Positions 43,983-53,768 are shown, counted from the first letter of the stretch. The stretch: DNA of 64,000 bases from Pseudomonadota bacterium (GCA_023388965.1 JAEWFF010000043.1:1-64000), one strand, 5' to 3'. The notes: a model not told the origin generated them from the letters alone. Program-made: numbers and translations.

Positions 43983-46511
43983 ATGAACCGTCTGTTCGGC
44001 TCGTCCAATCCCGCAATGCTCGCCGCCATCCTCGCCATTACGGTTGGAGGCATCGCCTTCGCCCTGACCGGCGGCAGCTATTTCACCTTCGTCGTCGCGC
44101 TTGTCGCGCTGACCACGGTCGTCGGCGTCGGCCTGAATATCCTGGTTGGCTTGACCGGCCAGATCTCGCTCGGCCATGTCGGCTTCTACGCCATCGGTGC
44201 GTACACGGTCGGCATTCTCAATCTGAACAGCGTGGATTTCTGGCTGGCATTTCTCGCCGCAGGCCTGTTCTCCGGCATTGTCGGTGCGCTGCTCGCTTTG
44301 CCGGCCATGCGTGTCTCGGGTCCATATCTCGCGATGGTGACGATCGCGTTCGGATTCATCGTCGAGCACAGCATCATCGAAATGCAGGGTCTGACGGGCG
44401 GCCAGAACGGCCTGATGGGGTTTGCCGGCCCGAGCCTGGGCGGCTTCATGTTCGGCGAACGTGAAATGGCCATACTCGCCATCGTTCTCGCCGGGCTTTC
44501 GCTGGTGTTCTTCGACCGGCTGGCGCGCAGCGGCTGGGGCCGTGCCATGATCGCCGTGCGCGATGCGGAAATCGCCGCGCGTTCGGTGGCGCTGCCGCCG
44601 CTTGCGATCAAGGTCGCGGCGTTCGCGATTTCGGCGGCGCTCACCGGGCTTGCGGGTGCGATCTATGCGCCGCTGATGATGTATATCGCTCCAAGCTCGT
44701 TCATGTTCTCGCAGTCGATCATCTTCCTTTTCGCCGTGATCGTCGGTGGAATTGGCTGGACGCTCGGCCCGGTCTTCGGCGCCGTAGTGACGGTTCTTCT
44801 GCCCGAGCTTCTGTCCGGACTTGCCGAATATCGCCTGCTGTTTTTCGGCGCGATGCTGCTTGCCGTGCTCTGGCTCGCGCCGACCGGCATTGTCGGCGGT
44901 CTGTCGCGCTTCCTGCCGAAGCGGGTCGCGGGCGGCTCGCAGCAATTGCCCGATGTCGCGATCTCGGAATTCCTGCGCCGCGACAAAGACGGCGATGCGC
45001 TCGAAGTGTCGGGCATCGGCATTACGTTTGGCGGCATTCGCGCCGCGCGCGATGTCAGCCTGACGGCGCTTCCGGGCCGCGTCACCAGCATTATCGGCCC
45101 CAATGGCGCCGGCAAGACAACCGTTCTCAACATGATCGGCGGCTTCTACCGCCCCAGCGCGGGCTCGATCAGGCTCGGCGGGTCCGAGCTTGCGGGGCAG
45201 ACGGCGACGATTGCCGCGCGCGCAGGCATTTCGCGTACCTACCAGACCACGAAGCTGTTTCCCTCGCTGAGCGTGATGGACAACGTCCTGATCGGTCTGC
45301 GCCGGGGCCGCCTCGGCAATCCGCTCGCGGCGCTGGCGCAGCCGCAGGACATGGCGGTCGCGGAGGCGCTGCTCAAGCTCGTCGGTTATGAGGGCTCGCG
45401 CGATTGCCCGGCGGCCGATCTGCCCCACGTCGATCGTCGCCTGGTCGAGATCGCGCGTTCGCTCGCGCTGCGTCCGGCGGTGCTGCTGCTCGATGAACCG
45501 GCGGCGGGGCTCGTTCAGGGCGAGAAGATCACGCTCGCCAGACTGCTGCGCGAGATCGCCGATCTCGGTATAGCCGTAGTCCTCGTCGAGCACGACATGG
45601 CGCTTGTCATGGGCATTTCCGACGAGATCCTCGTGCTCGATGCCGGCAAGCCGATTTCGTCCGGCGAGCCGTCGAAGGTGCGTAATGACCCGGCGGTCGT
45701 CGCGGCCTATCTCGGCTCCGGTGAGCTGAAGGCGAAGCCGCGCGAGCAGGACTGGAGCGGCGCCGGCGAAAAGGTTCTCGATGTGGGGAGCCTCTCGGCG
45801 GGCTACGGTTCGGTCGGTGTTCTGAAGGCCGTCAATATCGATGTCGGTGCGGGCGAAATGGTCGCGTTGCTCGGCGCCAACGGCGCCGGCAAATCGACCA
45901 CGATGAAGGCGCTGAGCGGGCTTCTGCGCCCGGTCGACGGCAAGATCGTGTTCGGCGGCGGCAGCATCGAGCGGCTGGCGGCGCACGAGATCGCACGCCT
46001 TGGTTTGGCTCTCGTCCCGGAAGGCCGACAGGTCTTCCCTGAACTCAGCGTGTTCGACAATATGCGCATCGGCGCGTTCCGGCGCGGCAAGGGCGATTAT
46101 TCGGCAGAGATCGAGGCGCTGCTCAATCGCTTTCCGCGCCTGCGCGAGCGCCTGCATGTACGTGCCGGACTCCTGTCCGGCGGCGAGCAGCAGATGCTGG
46201 CGGTCGCGCGCGGCCTGATGGCCAAGCCCCGCATTCTTCTGCTCGACGAGCCCTCGCTCGGCCTTGCGCCGCAGATGATCGAGGAATTGTTCTCCGCGCT
46301 GGCCGATCTCCGCGATGAAGGCATCACGATCCTTCTTGTCGACCAGATGGCGGCGCTGACGCTTGCGGTGGCCGACCGTGGCTATGTGCTCGAACAGGGG
46401 CAGGTCGTGCGTGCCGATACCGCCGAGGCTTTGCGCGGCGACAAGGCGCTGGAGGCGGCCTATCTCGGAAATGATCGCGTGAGTTCGGAACCGCGGAGGG
46501 TGCCGGCATGA
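43983..46511 (+). CDS. LivM-LivG-LivF triple fusion (permease plus two ATPases)
   Basis: 842 residues. Residues 1 to about 320 are LivM-like, with VALTTVVGVGLNILVGLTGQISLGHVGFYAIGAYTVG. About 340-590 is a LivG-like ATPase: Walker A GPNGAGKTT (372-380), Walker B VLLLDEPAAGL. About 600-842 is a LivF-like ATPase: Walker A GANGAGKST (631-639), signature LLSGGEQQMLAVARGLM, Walker B ILLLDEPSLGL. In the LivG half the signature expected as LSYGQQR reads LPHVDRR (480-486), so one composite ATP site may be weak. ATG 43983 has GAGGAG upstream. LivM-LivG fusions are known; fusion of all three is unusual. The stop overlaps the amidohydrolase start. Confidence 0.92.
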   Translation: MNRLFGSSNPAMLAAILAITVGGIAFALTGGSYFTFVVALVALTTVVGVGLNILVGLTGQISLGHVGFYAIGAYTVGILNLNSVDFWLAFLAAGLFSGIVGALLALPAMRVSGPYLAMVTIAFGFIVEHSIIEMQGLTGGQNGLMGFAGPSLGGFMFGEREMAILAIVLAGLSLVFFDRLARSGWGRAMIAVRDAEIAARSVALPPLAIKVAAFAISAALTGLAGAIYAPLMMYIAPSSFMFSQSIIFLFAVIVGGIGWTLGPVFGAVVTVLLPELLSGLAEYRLLFFGAMLLAVLWLAPTGIVGGLSRFLPKRVAGGSQQLPDVAISEFLRRDKDGDALEVSGIGITFGGIRAARDVSLTALPGRVTSIIGPNGAGKTTVLNMIGGFYRPSAGSIRLGGSELAGQTATIAARAGISRTYQTTKLFPSLSVMDNVLIGLRRGRLGNPLAALAQPQDMAVAEALLKLVGYEGSRDCPAADLPHVDRRLVEIARSLALRPAVLLLDEPAAGLVQGEKITLARLLREIADLGIAVVLVEHDMALVMGISDEILVLDAGKPISSGEPSKVRNDPAVVAAYLGSGELKAKPREQDWSGAGEKVLDVGSLSAGYGSVGVLKAVNIDVGAGEMVALLGANGAGKSTTMKALSGLLRPVDGKIVFGGGSIERLAAHEIARLGLALVPEGRQVFPELSVFDNMRIGAFRRGKGDYSAEIEALLNRFPRLRERLHVRAGLLSGGEQQMLAVARGLMAKPRILLLDEPSLGLAPQMIEELFSALADLRDEGITILLVDQMAALTLAVADRGYVLEQGQVVRADTAEALRGDKALEAAYLGNDRVSSEPRRVPA

Positions 46512-47764
46512 GCAGGCCAATGCTCGATCTTGTCCTCAAGCGCGGCTGCGTTCACGGATGCGGACATGACCATACGATGGATATCGGCATCCGTGCGGAC
46601 AGGGTCGTTGAGATCGCGCCCTCGATTTCGAGCGATGCGCGCGAGATCGATCTCGGCGGCCGTCTGGTCTTCGGCGGCTTCATCGAGACGCATATCCATC
46701 TCGACAAGGCCTGCATTCTCGGCCGCTGCGGGCATTCGGAATCGCTAGCGCACGCCATCGCGAAGGTCTCGGCGCTGAAGAGCGAGTTCACCGACGAGGA
46801 TGTTTACGCACGCGGGCGGAACGTCCTTGAAAAGGCGTTGATTCAGGGAACCACGCGCATGCGCACGCATGTCGAGGTCGATCCGCGCATCGGCCTCCGG
46901 GCATTCGAGGCGATCTCGCGCCTGAAGAAAGATTATGCCTGGGCGATCGATCTCGAAATCTGCGTGTTCCCGCAGGAAGGGCTTCTCAACGATCCGGGTA
47001 CGGACGAGCTTCTCGTCGAGGCGCTGGAGCGAGGCGCCGATGTGATCGGTGGATGTCCCTACACCGATACGGACCCGAACGGTCAGATCGCCCGGATTTT
47101 CGAGCTTGCCGGGCGATACGATGTCGATATCGACTTTCATCTCGATTTCGATCTCGATCCGACGAGCATGGATCTCTATGAAGTCTGCCGGCAGGCGGAG
47201 GCCCACAAGCGCGGCGGCCGTGTTGCCGTCGGTCATGCGTCGAAACTGTCGGCGGCCCCGCCGCCGCTTCTGGAAAAGATCGCGCGGATGATGCGCGACA
47301 GCGGCGTGGCACTGACCGTGCTTCCCGCAACCGATCTTTTCCTGATGGGCTATGGAGCGACGCATTCGGTGCCGCGCGGCGTCGCGCCCGCCCATCGTCT
47401 ACTCGGGCAGGGCGTGACCTGCAGCATCTCGACAAACAATGTTCTCAATCCGTTCACCCCGTTCGGCGACGGCTCGCTGCTGCGCATGGCCAATATGTAC
47501 GCCAATATTCTTCAGGTGGGCGATCCGGCCGGCATGGAAATGTGCTTCGACATGGTGACGTCGCAGTCGGCCAAACTGATGAATCTCGACGATTATGGCG
47601 TGCGCGTCGGCAACAGAGCCGATCTCGTCGTGGTTGATGCCGCAACGCCCATGGCCGCCGTGTCCGAGATCGCGCAGCCCGTGCTGGGGCTGAAAGCCGG
47701 CCGGGAAACCTTCACGCGGCCGCAGCCGCAAGTGTTCCGTCCTTTAGCCGCGGCCGCCGAATAG
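46508..47764 (+). CDS. Cytosine-deaminase-like amidohydrolase 1
   Basis: 418 residues of the metal-dependent amidohydrolase superfamily. The first metal pair is in GGFIETHIHLDKACIL, and later histidines are in DIDFHLDFDLD and VAVGHASKL. The loop that carries the metal-binding Asp in cytosine deaminase (GHDDV) reads CSISTNNVLNPFTPFGDG here, so Asn replaces Asp. It is less similar to the two downstream paralogues than they are to each other. The ATG overlaps the livMGF stop as ATGA. It probably deaminates or opens the imported heterocycle; the exact substrate is not readable. Confidence 0.82.
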   Translation: MSRPMLDLVLKRGCVHGCGHDHTMDIGIRADRVVEIAPSISSDAREIDLGGRLVFGGFIETHIHLDKACILGRCGHSESLAHAIAKVSALKSEFTDEDVYARGRNVLEKALIQGTTRMRTHVEVDPRIGLRAFEAISRLKKDYAWAIDLEICVFPQEGLLNDPGTDELLVEALERGADVIGGCPYTDTDPNGQIARIFELAGRYDVDIDFHLDFDLDPTSMDLYEVCRQAEAHKRGGRVAVGHASKLSAAPPPLLEKIARMMRDSGVALTVLPATDLFLMGYGATHSVPRGVAPAHRLLGQGVTCSISTNNVLNPFTPFGDGSLLRMANMYANILQVGDPAGMEMCFDMVTSQSAKLMNLDDYGVRVGNRADLVVVDAATPMAAVSEIAQPVLGLKAGRETFTRPQPQVFRPLAAAAE

Positions 47765-47795
47765 CGACGACGGCGCGACGATCTGGAGGAAGGCG

Positions 47796-49382
47796 ATGGT
47801 GACGAATCTCATGGCTGTAAAACCTCCGGAGACGCTTCGTCTCGAACTTAGCGGAATACGCAAGGCCTATCCGTCGGTCGTGGCCAATGACGGCATCGAG
47901 CTGGCGGTGAAGCCCGGCGAAATTCACGCCATCCTTGGCGAGAACGGCGCCGGCAAAAGCACGCTGATGAAGATCATCTATGGCGTGGTGCAGCCGGATG
48001 CCGGCACGATCCGCTGGAACGGCGATGACGTATCCATACGAGGACCGGCCCAGGCGCGGCGGCTCGGCATCGGAATGGTCTTTCAGCATTTCTCGCTCTT
48101 TGAAACGCTGACGGCCGTCGAAAACATAGCGCTCGGTCTCGGCGGAAATCCCGACCTGCACGATCTGTCGCGCCGGATCGAGGATGTATCGGAGCGCTAC
48201 GGCCTTCCGGTCGATCCCCGGCGCATCGTGCATTCGATGTCGGTCGGCGAGCGGCAGCGTGTCGAGATCATGCGTTGCCTGCTGCAGAACCCACGCCTGC
48301 TCATCATGGACGAACCGACTTCCGTATTGACGCCGAGTGCGGTCGAGAGTCTGTTCGGCACCCTGCGCCGTCTGGCGCAGGAAGCGTGCAGCATTCTCTA
48401 CATCAGCCACAAGCTGGAAGAGATAAAGGCGCTCTGCGACAGCGCGACGGTGCTGCGCGGCGGGCGCGTGGTCGGCAGTTGCGTTCCGTCGCAGGAAACG
48501 CATGCGAGCCTCGCCCGCATGATGATCGGCAAGGATCTGCCCGTCTGCCAGCAGAGCGCAATAGAGGCGGGCGAGGTGCGCCTTCGCATCAAGGATCTCT
48601 CGCTCGCCGCAGACGATCCGTTCGGCACGACTTTGAAAAAGATCGGCCTCGATGTGCGGACGGGTGAGATCGTCGGCATTGCCGGAATTTCCGGCAATGG
48701 GCAGCAGGAACTGCTGAAGGCCATTTCGGGCGAAAGGCCGCTCGAAAGCGGCGCAGCAATCGCCATCTGCGGCCGTGATGTCGGCACGTCGGGGCCGGCG
48801 GAGCGACGCGAGGCCGGGCTGTGCTTCGTGCCGGAAGAGCGGCTCGGTCGTGGCGCCGTGCCGGACCTTTCGCTTCAGGACAACGCGCTGCTCACGGCCC
48901 ATCGTGAGAACATGGTGAGCCATGGCATGGTCCGCGCGGCAGAGGTACGCACGTTCACGCAGACCTGCATCGCGAATTTCAAGGTCAAATGCGGTGGCCC
49001 CGATGCCGAGGCCCGCAGCCTCTCCGGCGGCAATCTGCAGAAATTCATCGTCGGCCGCGAAATCATGCAGAAGCCGAAAGTGATCGTGCTGGCGCAGCCC
49101 ACTTGGGGCGTCGATATCGGCTCAGCCATGTTCATCCGGCAGGAACTGATCGATCTGCGCAGCCGCGGCACGGCCGTTCTCGTCATATCGGAAGAACTCG
49201 ATGAGCTGTTCCAGATCTGCGACCGCATCGCGGTGATTGCGGAAGGGCGGCTCTCTCCGTGCAAGGCGATCGCCGAAACCAATGTCCGTGAAATCGGTCT
49301 GTGGATGACCGGTCTCTGGCCAGGATCGGAACGCGCCCCGCTGTCTGGACAGGAGGATGTCCGTCATGCGCATCAAGCTTGA
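47796..49382 (+). CDS. BMP-type ABC importer ATPase (two ATPase domains)
   Basis: 528 residues with tandem ATPase domains, as in RbsA or YufO. Domain 1 has Walker A GENGAGKST and a signature-like MSVGERQRVEIMRCLL with Walker B LLIMDEPTSVL. Domain 2 has the usual degenerate Walker A GISGNGQQ, signature SLSGGNLQKFIVGREIM and LAQPTWGVDIGSA, which is the purine-nucleoside/BMP type rather than the sugar type. The start has GGAGG upstream. It drives the two permeases encoded next. Confidence 0.92.
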   Translation: MVTNLMAVKPPETLRLELSGIRKAYPSVVANDGIELAVKPGEIHAILGENGAGKSTLMKIIYGVVQPDAGTIRWNGDDVSIRGPAQARRLGIGMVFQHFSLFETLTAVENIALGLGGNPDLHDLSRRIEDVSERYGLPVDPRRIVHSMSVGERQRVEIMRCLLQNPRLLIMDEPTSVLTPSAVESLFGTLRRLAQEACSILYISHKLEEIKALCDSATVLRGGRVVGSCVPSQETHASLARMMIGKDLPVCQQSAIEAGEVRLRIKDLSLAADDPFGTTLKKIGLDVRTGEIVGIAGISGNGQQELLKAISGERPLESGAAIAICGRDVGTSGPAERREAGLCFVPEERLGRGAVPDLSLQDNALLTAHRENMVSHGMVRAAEVRTFTQTCIANFKVKCGGPDAEARSLSGGNLQKFIVGREIMQKPKVIVLAQPTWGVDIGSAMFIRQELIDLRSRGTAVLVISEELDELFQICDRIAVIAEGRLSPCKAIAETNVREIGLWMTGLWPGSERAPLSGQEDVRHAHQA

Positions 49383-50454
49383 AGCCCGGCCCAATCCGTC
49401 CCGCATCATGCGGTTTGCATCGCCGCTCATCGCGCTGGCACTGACGGCTCTCGTCGGCGCCGCGCTTTTCATCGGTCTCGGCAAGGATCCGGTCGCGGCC
49501 TTCTACACGTTCACGATCTCTCCGATCAGCGATATGTACGGCATCGGCGAATGGCTGCTGAAGGCTTCGCCGCTGATCCTGATCGCGCTCGGGCTCGCGG
49601 TCGGGTTCCGGAGCAATATCTGGAATATCGGCGCCGAAGGCCAGTTGACCGTCGGGGCCATCTTCGCCGGCGGTCTGGCCCTTTATTTTTCCGGCAGCGA
49701 AAGCTCGCTCCTGCTGCCGGCGATGGTCATTGCCGGTGCCATCGGCGGCATGTTGTGGGCCTCCATCGTCGCGGCGCTGCGCAGCCGTTTCAACACCAAC
49801 GAGATTCTTGTCAGCCTGATGCTGACCTATGTGGCGCAGCTCTGGCTGAGCTATCTCGTCTATGGGCCGTGGCGCGATCCGGCGGGATATAATTTCCCGC
49901 AATCGGAGCCCCTGGGTCAGGCTGCACTGTTTCCCATTCTCCTCGACGGGACGAGGTTGAACTACAGTATCGTTATTACAGCTATCGCGGTCGTCATCGT
50001 CTGGGTTCTCTTCAGTCGCAGCTTTCTCGGCTTTCGTCTGCGAGTCACCGGGCAGGCGCCGGCCGCGGCGGCCTATGCCGGCTTCAACGCCAAAACCGCC
50101 ATCTGGGTCGGCATGCTGGCCGGCGGCTTTGCCGGCGGAATTGCAGGGGTTGGAGAAGTGGCCGGTCCGCTCGGCCAGCTTTTCCCGACGGCATCGCCCG
50201 GCTACGGTTTCGCGGCGATCATCGTCGCGTTCCTCGGGCGCCTTAATCCCATCGGCATCGTGCTTGCCGGCCTTTTGATGTCGCTGCTTTATCTCAGCGG
50301 GGAGGCCGCGCAGCTCGAACTCAACCTGCCGTCTTCGATCACCGGACTGTTTCAGGGCACGCTTCTGCTGCTCCTGCTCGGCGCCGAAATTCTCGTCAAT
50401 TACCGGATACGGATTATCCCCGCGAGGCCGGCCAGCCAGGGAGCGGTGTCGTGA
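49366..50454 (+). CDS. BMP-type ABC importer permease 1
   Basis: 362 residues, eight to ten helices, BPD_transp_2 family. Characteristic blocks are IGLGKDPVAAFYTF, GLAVGFRSNIWNIGAEGQLTVGAI, RFNTNEILVSLMLTYVAQL and VTGQAPAAAAYAGFN. ATG 49366 has AGGAGG nine bases upstream; the ATG at 49357 is too close to that site. It overlaps the ATPase gene end by 17 bases and its stop overlaps permease 2. Confidence 0.9.
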   Translation: MRIKLEARPNPSRIMRFASPLIALALTALVGAALFIGLGKDPVAAFYTFTISPISDMYGIGEWLLKASPLILIALGLAVGFRSNIWNIGAEGQLTVGAIFAGGLALYFSGSESSLLLPAMVIAGAIGGMLWASIVAALRSRFNTNEILVSLMLTYVAQLWLSYLVYGPWRDPAGYNFPQSEPLGQAALFPILLDGTRLNYSIVITAIAVVIVWVLFSRSFLGFRLRVTGQAPAAAAYAGFNAKTAIWVGMLAGGFAGGIAGVGEVAGPLGQLFPTASPGYGFAAIIVAFLGRLNPIGIVLAGLLMSLLYLSGEAAQLELNLPSSITGLFQGTLLLLLLGAEILVNYRIRIIPARPASQGAVS

Positions 50455-51374
50455 TGGATGCGCTCGTTCCGATTCTGACGGCGACCCTGATCGCCGGTAC
50501 GCCGCTTGTGTTTGCTGCGCTCGGCGAACTCGTGACCGAGAAGTCGGGTGTTCTCAATCTCGGCGTCGAAGGCATGATGCTCATCGGCGCGGTAACGGGA
50601 TTCGTAACGGCATTGTCGACCGGCAGCGTATGGCTTGGAATGGCGGTCGCTGCGCTGTGCGGCGCGCTATCGTCCGTTCCGTTCGCGTTCCTCGTCCTGA
50701 CATTGCGCGCAAATCAGGTCGCGTCGGGTCTTGCGCTGGCCATTCTCGGCACCGGCGTCAGCGCCTTTATCGGCAAGCCCTATGTCGGCATGGCCCTGGT
50801 CAAGACAGAAACCTCGTTCGCGCATTTTGCCCGACAGGTTCCGCTGATCGGCGATTTTCTCGCTGCTCTCCATCCTCTCGTCTATCTTTCGTGGATCATC
50901 TTCGCCGCGACCGGCTGGTTTCTATACAGAACGCGGTCCGGCCTCATCTTGCGGGCCATCGGTGAATCGCCGTCCTCGGCGCGGGCCAATGGCTACAATG
51001 TCGTCGGCGTCCGTTATCTCGCCACCATTTATGGCGGCGCGCTGGCGGGCATAGGCGGCGGATTTCTCACCATTGTCTATACGTCGCTCTGGATTGAGGG
51101 CGTAACGGCAGGGCGCGGCTGGATCGCGCTTGCGCTTGTCGTGTTCGCAACTTGGCGCCCCGGCCGTGTGCTGCTTGGCGCCTATCTGTTCGGCGGTGTC
51201 ACCACGGCGCAATTGTTCGGGCAGGGCGCCGGTATTCCCATCCCGCCGGAGCTCATGTCCGCACTGCCCTATCTCGCGACAATCGTCGTGCTTGTCATTA
51301 TTTCCCGCAATCCGACGCTGATCCGCCTCAATGCGCCGGCGTCGCTTGGTCAGACCTATCACGGAGAAACCTGA
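50451..51374 (+). CDS. BMP-type ABC importer permease 2
   Basis: 307 residues, BPD_transp_2 family. Landmarks are GTPLVFAALGELVTEKSGVLNLGVEGMMLIGAVTGF, LTLRANQVASGLALAILGTG and ESPSSARANGYNV with GGFLTIVYTSLWIEGVTAGRGWIALALV. GTG 50451 overlaps the previous stop; ATG 50454 immediately follows and may be the real start. It forms the importer channel with permease 1. Confidence 0.9.
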   Translation: MMDALVPILTATLIAGTPLVFAALGELVTEKSGVLNLGVEGMMLIGAVTGFVTALSTGSVWLGMAVAALCGALSSVPFAFLVLTLRANQVASGLALAILGTGVSAFIGKPYVGMALVKTETSFAHFARQVPLIGDFLAALHPLVYLSWIIFAATGWFLYRTRSGLILRAIGESPSSARANGYNVVGVRYLATIYGGALAGIGGGFLTIVYTSLWIEGVTAGRGWIALALVVFATWRPGRVLLGAYLFGGVTTAQLFGQGAGIPIPPELMSALPYLATIVVLVIISRNPTLIRLNAPASLGQTYHGET

Positions 51375-51407
51375 CGACTAGCCGTCAGATAATAAAGGGA
51401 GGTTTTC

Positions 51408-52508
51408 ATGCTCAAATTTTCGAGGCGGGAATTTCTCGCCGGTTCGGCTGCCGCGGGCGCGGCGGCAACGGTCGGAATGGGTCCGGTGTTCGCGCAGGAT
51501 TCGCCGCTCAAAGTGGGTGTCGTCCATCAGGGCGCGATCAGCGATGTCGGCTGGGAAGGCCACCATGTACGTGCTTGGAAGGCGCTCGAGGCCGCGCTCG
51601 GCGACAAGGTCGAGGTCAAGGCGCTGGACAACGTCCAGCAGGCGCAGGATGCCGAGCGCGTGTTCCGTCAACTCGCTTCGCAGGGCTGCGGCCTCATCTT
51701 CGGAACGACTTTCTCGCAATATGCGACGCTTCGCAAACTCTCGCCAACGATCAAAAACGCGCATTTCGAATGCTGCGCCGGCATCGACACGACGCCGAAT
51801 CTCGGCGTGTTCGAAGCGCGGTCCTATGAAGGAACCTATCTGACCGGAATCGCCGCCGGAAAGATGACGAAGTCCAACGTGCTCGGCTGGGTCGGCGCGT
51901 TCCCGGTTCCGCAGGTCATCTACAATCTCAACGGATTCATGCTCGGCGCCCGCAGCGTCAATCCGAACGTCGTGTGCAAAGTCGTCTGGGCGAATGCCTG
52001 GAGCGATCCGGCCAAGGAGAAGGATGCCGTCAACGCGCTGGTCGCCCAGGGAGCCGACGTCCTGTCGGGCAGCCCGAACACGTCCGTACAGGGCCTCGCC
52101 GCGGAAGAGAAGGGCGTGTGGTCGATCGGCAGCACCGGCGATTTCTCGGCCTATGTGAAGAACAAGCAGCTCACCTCCTTCGTGCTCGATTGGGCGCCGG
52201 CCTATATCGAGGCGGCGCAGGCCGTGCTCGACGGCAACTGGAAGCCGGAATCGCGCTGGCGCGGCCTCGGCGAGGGCGGTTTCGTCAAGATGACGACGCA
52301 TAGTCCGGAGCTTCCGGAAGATGTATTGGTGCAGATGCAGGATGCCGAAAAGAAGATCGTCGCCGGCACGCTGCATCCGTTCTCGGGTCCGATCAAGGAT
52401 CAGAGCGGAGCGCAGAAGGTTGCTGCCGGCGCGAGCCTTCCGGATGAACAGCTTCGCGGCATCGACTGGCTGGTCGAGGGCGTGCAGGGAACCCTGCCGC
52501 GCGGTTGA
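51408..52508 (+). CDS. BMP/PnrA-family ABC substrate-binding protein
   Basis: 366 residues. KFSRREFLAGSAAAGAAATVG is a twin-arginine signal ending near FAQD. The mature domain starts LKVGVVHQGAISDVGWEGHH and contains LIFGTTFSQYATLRKLS and WAPAYIEAAQAVLDGNW, as in BMP-family lipoproteins and PnrA, which bind nucleosides or nucleobases. No lipobox is present. It is followed by a strong terminator, which ends the importer transcript or sets its level. Confidence 0.9.
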   Translation: MLKFSRREFLAGSAAAGAAATVGMGPVFAQDSPLKVGVVHQGAISDVGWEGHHVRAWKALEAALGDKVEVKALDNVQQAQDAERVFRQLASQGCGLIFGTTFSQYATLRKLSPTIKNAHFECCAGIDTTPNLGVFEARSYEGTYLTGIAAGKMTKSNVLGWVGAFPVPQVIYNLNGFMLGARSVNPNVVCKVVWANAWSDPAKEKDAVNALVAQGADVLSGSPNTSVQGLAAEEKGVWSIGSTGDFSAYVKNKQLTSFVLDWAPAYIEAAQAVLDGNWKPESRWRGLGEGGFVKMTTHSPELPEDVLVQMQDAEKKIVAGTLHPFSGPIKDQSGAQKVAAGASLPDEQLRGIDWLVEGVQGTLPRG

Positions 52509-52521
52509 TTTAAGTGAAAAC

Positions 52522-52557
52522 GACGCCGCGCCCTCCGGGTGCGGCGTCTGCCTTTTT
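52522..52557 (+). terminator. Intrinsic terminator after the binding-protein gene
   Basis: GACGCCGC (52522-52529) pairs with GCGGCGTC (52541-52548), with extra CCC/GGG pairing in the loop, followed by TGCCTTTTTG. It lies only 15 bases before the next start, so the two amidohydrolase genes downstream depend on read-through. Confidence 0.85.
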
Positions 52558-52571
52558 GAACGGGATTATCG

Positions 52572-53768
52572 ATGGCTGAGTTCGATACTTTGTTTCGCGC
52601 GGCGTTGCTGCCGGACGGGTCGCAGCAAAATATCTGCGTCAGCGATGGGCGGATTGCCGCCATTGTGAACGAAGCGGAAGATGTTCAGGCTAGCGAAATC
52701 ATCGACGTGGGTGGCGCGCTGGTTCTTCCGGGGTTCATTGATGGCCATGTCCATCTCGACACGACCCTGTTCGGCGATGTCTGGCGCCCGCATCGTCCCT
52801 GTACCGCCGGATTCGATGTCGGCGAACGATTGGCCATACAAAAGGACATGATGGCGATTGCGGCGCCGGTGGAGACACGGGCCGCCGCCCTTATCGAACG
52901 GGCGGTCTCACGCGGCACGACGCGGCTGCGCACCCATGTCGAGATCGATGTTCATTTCGGGCTTCGTCATCTCGAGGCAACGCTTGCGGTGCGCGAGCGA
53001 TATTGCGACGCTGTGGATATCCAGATCGTCGCTCTGGCGCGAGGTCTTCTGAAAACCCCCGGTACGCACGAACTCCTCGAGGAGGCGATGAAGAACGGCG
53101 CCGAGATCGTCGGCGGGCTCGATCCGGCCGGATTCGAAGGCGATGTCGGAAAACATCTCGATATCGTCTTTGCAATGGCGGAGCGGCACGGGACGGGCGT
53201 GGACCTGCATCTGCATGACGGCGGCACGCTCGGCCTTTTCGAGATGGAGGAGATCGCGCGCCGGACGAAAGCGCAGGGCCTGCAGGGCAGGGTGAATGTC
53301 AGCCATGCCTATGCGCTGGGCGAAATGCCCTGGGCGCGGGTGGCCTCGACGGCCGAGCAGCTCGCCGAGACGGGCGTCTCGATCATGACGAATGCGCCGG
53401 GCGATCATGCCTTCCCGCCCGTGCTGGCATTGCGGGAAGCGGGCGTCACCATATTCGCCGGTAATGACGATATCCGCGATTCGTGGTGGCCGTACGGCGA
53501 TGCCGACATGCTCGAACGGGCGATGCTGATCGGCTATCGCTCCGGCTTTCTGACGGACGAGGAACTGGCCGTCGCGTTCGACATGGTCAGCGACAGCGCC
53601 GCGCGCGCGCTGGGTCTGACCGATTACGGCCTCCAGCCCGGCATGAAAGCCGATTTCGTCGTGCTCGATGCCGCGCATATTCCTGAAGCGGTCGTCGCGC
53701 GCCCGCGCCGGAATGCCGTCTACAAAGCGGGACGGCGCGTTGCGTCTGAAGGAGTGTATGGCTCATGA
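52572..53768 (+). CDS. Cytosine-deaminase-like amidohydrolase 2
   Basis: 398 residues. Metal-site landmarks are PGFIDGHVHLDTTLFG followed by WRPHRPC, then TRLRTHVEID, VDLHLHDGGTLGLFEMEEI, VNVSHAYALG and FAGNDDIRDSWWPYGDADML, where the Asp of the cytosine deaminase family is kept. It resembles the next gene closely, so one arose by duplication. Its stop overlaps the next start by four bases. A role in hydrolysing a C=N or ring amide of the imported compound is likely; the substrate is unknown. Confidence 0.85.
   Translation: MAEFDTLFRAALLPDGSQQNICVSDGRIAAIVNEAEDVQASEIIDVGGALVLPGFIDGHVHLDTTLFGDVWRPHRPCTAGFDVGERLAIQKDMMAIAAPVETRAAALIERAVSRGTTRLRTHVEIDVHFGLRHLEATLAVRERYCDAVDIQIVALARGLLKTPGTHELLEEAMKNGAEIVGGLDPAGFEGDVGKHLDIVFAMAERHGTGVDLHLHDGGTLGLFEMEEIARRTKAQGLQGRVNVSHAYALGEMPWARVASTAEQLAETGVSIMTNAPGDHAFPPVLALREAGVTIFAGNDDIRDSWWPYGDADMLERAMLIGYRSGFLTDEELAVAFDMVSDSAARALGLTDYGLQPGMKADFVVLDAAHIPEAVVARPRRNAVYKAGRRVASEGVYGS

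Noticed and set aside
43959..46520. 853-codon open frame opposite the livMGF fusion
   Set aside because: Antisense of a well-supported gene, with Arg/His-rich composition and no domain.
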